Positions 6,227 through 8,164 of a DNA stretch of 8,164 bases are shown piece after piece (position 1 is the first letter of the stretch; each line of letters opens with the position of its first letter). Where the stretch lies: contig CAJXGR010000137.1 of the NCBI GenBank assembly GCA_913053665.1, positions 1-8,164 of the forward strand, written 5' to 3'. The translations under genes were made by a program, and so were the position numbers. This DNA comes from an uncultured Spirochaetia bacterium. GTDB taxonomy: Bacteria; Spirochaetota; UBA6919. The notes under the pieces were generated by a model that had not been told where the DNA came from, made no database searches, and saw only the letters and a list, made by a program, of their open reading frames with translations.

Positions 6227-7173
6227 CTAGTCGCCAAATAGTAAGGTTCCACCCACCACAAATCCAATCTGTAAACGCTTCCAACTGGCTGATGTCCCAG
6301 CACTCCCTGACTGAACACCGGGTGTCTTTCCATACATCACAGTGATCCCTGTTCCTGTAGATATTCTACCCAAAAGAAAGCCTATCCCAAAGGTTCCCCC
6401 GTACATATTGATCCTTGACATAGGGAGTGGTATCCGGCGGCGAGGAGGTGAAACGATGTCTTACACCGATAGATGGGATAAGATAATAGGTTAGATCACG
6501 GAATAGAGTACTTTTGGTGTTTTGAGCGATGAGTAAAGAACCATCGAAAAAGAGAAAAGAGTTCTTTCCCAGTTTAAAAGTCATTTCTAAAGCAGGTTTC
6601 AGGACCAGGAATGACGTGAACTTATCTCCCCGTAACTTTGTCTTATTGTAGGTGAACATATAACCCAGTCCCAGTTTGGGATTTAAGGCAAACCAGTCGT
6701 TAAGGTCCAGGTGATAGCCTATGCTAAGGGTTAAGGGAAAGTTGTGAGACTCGCTTTCTTCCAAGATGAGGGGTGAAGGGATAACATTGGGATTTTCAGT
6801 GGTTAAAAAGTTGCTCTGAAGCTTGAAATAACCCAGTTCAAACTCTAGATAGAAGTTTTTGGATTTCAGCCATCCGGGTCGATATAAGATACCAAAGTAG
6901 GGTAAACTCACTTCAGTCCGATCACTCAGGTTACCAAATATTATGGGAAGACTCACCTGAAAGCCAAATTGGGGCTTTTTCCCTTTTACTTTACGAGGCT
7001 TATAAACCCTGAAACGAGGCTTTTTTTAGCTTTAAATCCTGGGAGAAAGAGGTGATGGGGAAAGCAAGTGTTATGAAAAATAAACAGATGAAAAGATAAG
7101 TGCCTTTTAATCCATTGTTTACTGGAATAGTAGTCCATGGGATTTGCTTGGATCGCCCTTTGTGATGACTCAT
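6227..7173 (-). pseudogene. Outer-membrane beta-barrel protein gene split by two single-base insertions
   Basis: Three overlapping - strand frames make one protein of about 314 aa. Segment 1 starts at ATG 7173 (AGGAG 7 bases upstream) and encodes a signal peptide (hydrophobic core YLFICLFFITLAF, probable cleavage near SFS-QD). It runs into a stop at 7000-7002. Dropping one A from the A7 run (7021-7027 on this strand) continues as DLKLKKPRFRVYKPRKVKGK into segment 2, which otherwise could only start at GTG 6956. Segment 2 has alternating hydrophobic/aromatic strands such as NFYLEFELGYFKL, NFPLTLSIGYHLDL and FALNPKLGLGYMFTY, then ends in an unlikely tail at 6366. Dropping one G from the G5 run (6396-6400) continues as YVRGTFGIGFLLGR into the last strands, ending LQIGFVVGGTLLFGD at TAG 6227-6229. 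The composition and strand pattern suggest a beta-barrel in the outer membrane; I cannot name the family. Either the gene is decaying or the sequence carries homopolymer errors. Confidence 0.72.
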
Positions 7174-7180
7174 CCTATCT

Positions 7181-7185
7181 CTCCT
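7181..7185 (-). promoter_or_regulatory. Shine-Dalgarno of the split beta-barrel gene
   Basis: AGGAG on the - strand lies 7 bases before the ATG at 7173, within a purine-rich run. It supports this ATG, and the signal peptide behind it, as the true start rather than the GTG at 6956, which lacks a signal peptide. Confidence 0.6.
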
Positions 7186-7260
7186 TCCTGATTTATGGAA
7201 GAATTAAGTGAACATATCTTAATATTGATCAACTATAATATAGCTATAAATCATGGAAAC

Positions 7261-7284
7261 TTTTGTATAATATGTGATACAAAA
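7261..7284. promoter_or_regulatory. Inverted repeat in the leader of the beta-barrel gene
   Basis: TTTTGTAT and ATACAAAA are perfect 8-bp arms around an 8-base centre (AATATGTG). The element lies about 90 bp upstream of the beta-barrel start and downstream of its best candidate promoter. It could be an operator for a dimeric regulator or a weak hairpin in the leader RNA. No T run follows on either strand that would make it a good intrinsic terminator for the regulator gene. I cannot match it to a known consensus. Confidence 0.35.
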
Positions 7285-7331
7285 ACGAGAAAAATCAGAT
7301 TTAACGTTAATATAAGTGGATTGAAAGGCTA

Positions 7332-7360
7332 TTTAAAGATAGAGACGTGTGTTTTGTCAA
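7332..7360 (-). promoter_or_regulatory. Candidate sigma-70 promoter for the beta-barrel gene
   Basis: On the - strand a perfect -35 box TTGACA (7355-7360) is followed after 17 bases by TTTAAA (7332-7337, 4 of 6 matches to TATAAT). Transcription would begin near 7325, giving a leader of about 150 bases that contains the inverted repeat at 7261-7284. It starts just after the stop of the response regulator gene, which fits independent transcription. Confidence 0.4.
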
Positions 7361-7377
7361 GAAGAATTATTAAGGAT

Positions 7378-8055
7378 CTACTCAGAGCCTGAATCTCTTT
7401 TATCCCCAACAATATAGTCTAGCAGATTGGGCAATTTTAACTTATTCATTGCCCGCGTCAGGTGAGTTTGAACCGTTCCATAACTCATATTCAGCATTTT
7501 GGCAATTTCACCCAATGACTTCCCTGAGTTTTTGAGCCTCAGAACTTGTATTTGCTTTTCGGACAGATTTAAGGATCGCGCATTGGACGCCTCTAACTCA
7601 TTCACCAGATTCAAGTAATCCTCAAAGCCGAGTTTCGTATGATTGCTGATGGATATAAGACTCTCGTTCTTTGAGGACTCCATCATGGTGATGAGTTTAT
7701 CCATCAGGGTTTCAATTCGTGTACCCTTTTCAACGTAGTCCGCACCCAACTGTCTGGCTTCCGAGAAGGTCTTGACATCCGGATAGGCGGTCATGATGAT
7801 CAGTTGGACATCAGGCTTGGTCTCCTTGATTCGTTTGCAGCAGTCAATACCTGACATATCCCCCAGGACAATATCCACCAGGCATACATCGGGTTGAAAG
7901 GGGGAATTGAGGGTTGAGAGAAACTCATGGCCCGAAGTGTAGTCACCATAGAGATGGAGACGGTCATTCCTGAGGAGGATTTGTTTTAACGAATCCATGT
8001 AAGCCTCGTCATCCTCTATGATGGAGACTTTGATGATCTCTCTGGATTTATCCAC
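7378..8055 (-). CDS. NarL/FixJ-family response regulator
   Basis: This 225-aa two-component output protein is a receiver domain plus a LuxR-type DNA-binding domain. The receiver (about 8-125) has the acidic cluster EDD (14-16), phosphoacceptor Asp61 in LVDIVLGDMSG, Thr89 in MTAYPD and Lys110 in VEKGT, so all residues needed for phosphorylation are present. The helix-turn-helix (about 162-208) has LSEKQIQVLRL, EIAKMLNMS and TVQTHLTRAMNKL, matching the LuxR pattern. The linker (about 126-160) is polar. Translation starts at GTG 8055, with AAGGAGG (8065-8071) 9 bases upstream. No histidine kinase lies in the window; a partner could be encoded beyond the right edge. The 93 bases upstream are AT-rich with several TATA-like hexamers but no convincing -35 box. 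The beta-barrel gene follows on the same strand after 204 bp and is a reasonable candidate target, by adjacency only. Confidence 0.93.
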   Translation of the reverse strand: MDKSREIIKVSIIEDDEAYMDSLKQILLRNDRLHLYGDYTSGHEFLSTLNSPFQPDVCLVDIVLGDMSGIDCCKRIKETKPDVQLIIMTAYPDVKTFSEARQLGADYVEKGTRIETLMDKLITMMESSKNESLISISNHTKLGFEDYLNLVNELEASNARSLNLSEKQIQVLRLKNSGKSLGEIAKMLNMSYGTVQTHLTRAMNKLKLPNLLDYIVGDKRDSGSE

Positions 8056-8064
8056 TGTTTTAAT

Positions 8065-8070
8065 CCTCCT
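8065..8070 (-). promoter_or_regulatory. Shine-Dalgarno that supports the GTG start of the response regulator
   Basis: AGGAGG on the - strand lies 9 bases before the GTG at 8055. The next in-frame Met is residue 20, inside the receiver domain, so the GTG is needed for a complete domain. Confidence 0.7.
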
Positions 8071-8164
8071 TTCAGCCTATTCCACATATCCTTTTATATA
8101 TACTATAAAATAAATATAGTTATAACAGGGCACCGAAGAAGTGGGAAATCAACATTTCTATTAC

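Noticed and set aside
6993..7022. Direct repeat ACGAGGCTT at 6993 and 7014
   Set aside because: Both copies encode the same Lys-Pro-Arg tripeptide in the reconstructed beta-barrel precursor, so this is coding repetition rather than a mobile-element or recombination site.
7266..7271. A perfect TATAAT on the + strand
   Set aside because: No -35-like box lies 16-18 bases upstream and no + strand gene follows. The hexamer arises inside the AT-rich inverted repeat.
7195..7392. A 65-codon + strand frame starting at ATG 7195
   Set aside because: It lies in AT-rich intergenic DNA, lacks a Shine-Dalgarno, has low-complexity Ile/Asn/Lys composition and runs into the 3' end of the response regulator on the other strand.
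8071..8164. Possible 3' end of an upstream - strand gene (for example a histidine kinase), and a promoter for the regulator
   Set aside because: Two short open - strand frames enter from the right edge but show no recognisable kinase C-terminus, and the TATA-like hexamers have no matching -35 box. Nothing here can be supported.

Overview
The window reads as ordinary chromosomal DNA of a Gram-negative (diderm) bacterium of moderate GC content. The evidence is a fused malic enzyme/phosphotransacetylase of the MaeB type, a Sec-exported protein without a lipobox, and a probable outer-membrane beta-barrel. Ribosome binding sites are strong (AGGAGG-like) and some genes start with GTG. A spirochaete or similar lineage would fit, but nothing here proves a taxon. 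I see no tRNA, rRNA, CRISPR array, insertion sequence or phage module.

Left part, + strand: the broken 3' part of an unrecognised gene (1-311) ends in a hydrophobic segment and needs one frame change to be read through. A 41-codon ORF (292-417) overlaps its end. After a 16-bp inverted repeat and a strong Shine-Dalgarno comes a complete maeB-like gene (482-2803). A small PPC/DUF296 protein gene (2841-3272) follows 37 bp later, probably in the same transcript.

Right part, - strand (read right to left): a NarL/FixJ-type response regulator (7378-8055); an envelope beta-barrel gene (6227-7173) split over three frames by two single-base changes in homopolymer runs; an AAA+ ATPase with an unrecognised N-terminal half (4755-6128); and an exported protein with four YD-type repeats (3274-4530), whose stop codon lies one base from the stop of the convergent PPC gene. 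The gaps between these four genes (about 100 to 225 bp) are AT-rich and hold candidate promoters and palindromes, so they are probably separately controlled rather than one tight operon. No gene-free stretch exceeds 300 bases.

Functional reading: the + strand pair handles malate to pyruvate conversion with probable acetyl-CoA sensing, plus a metal-binding domain protein of unknown role. The - strand set combines a signalling output protein, two envelope or exported proteins and a cytosolic remodelling ATPase. A link between them (regulated envelope maintenance) is only an inference from adjacency. The most useful observations are the reconstruction of the split beta-barrel gene including its hidden signal peptide, the frameshifted gene at the left edge, and the orphan AAA+ ATPase with its unassigned N-terminal half.
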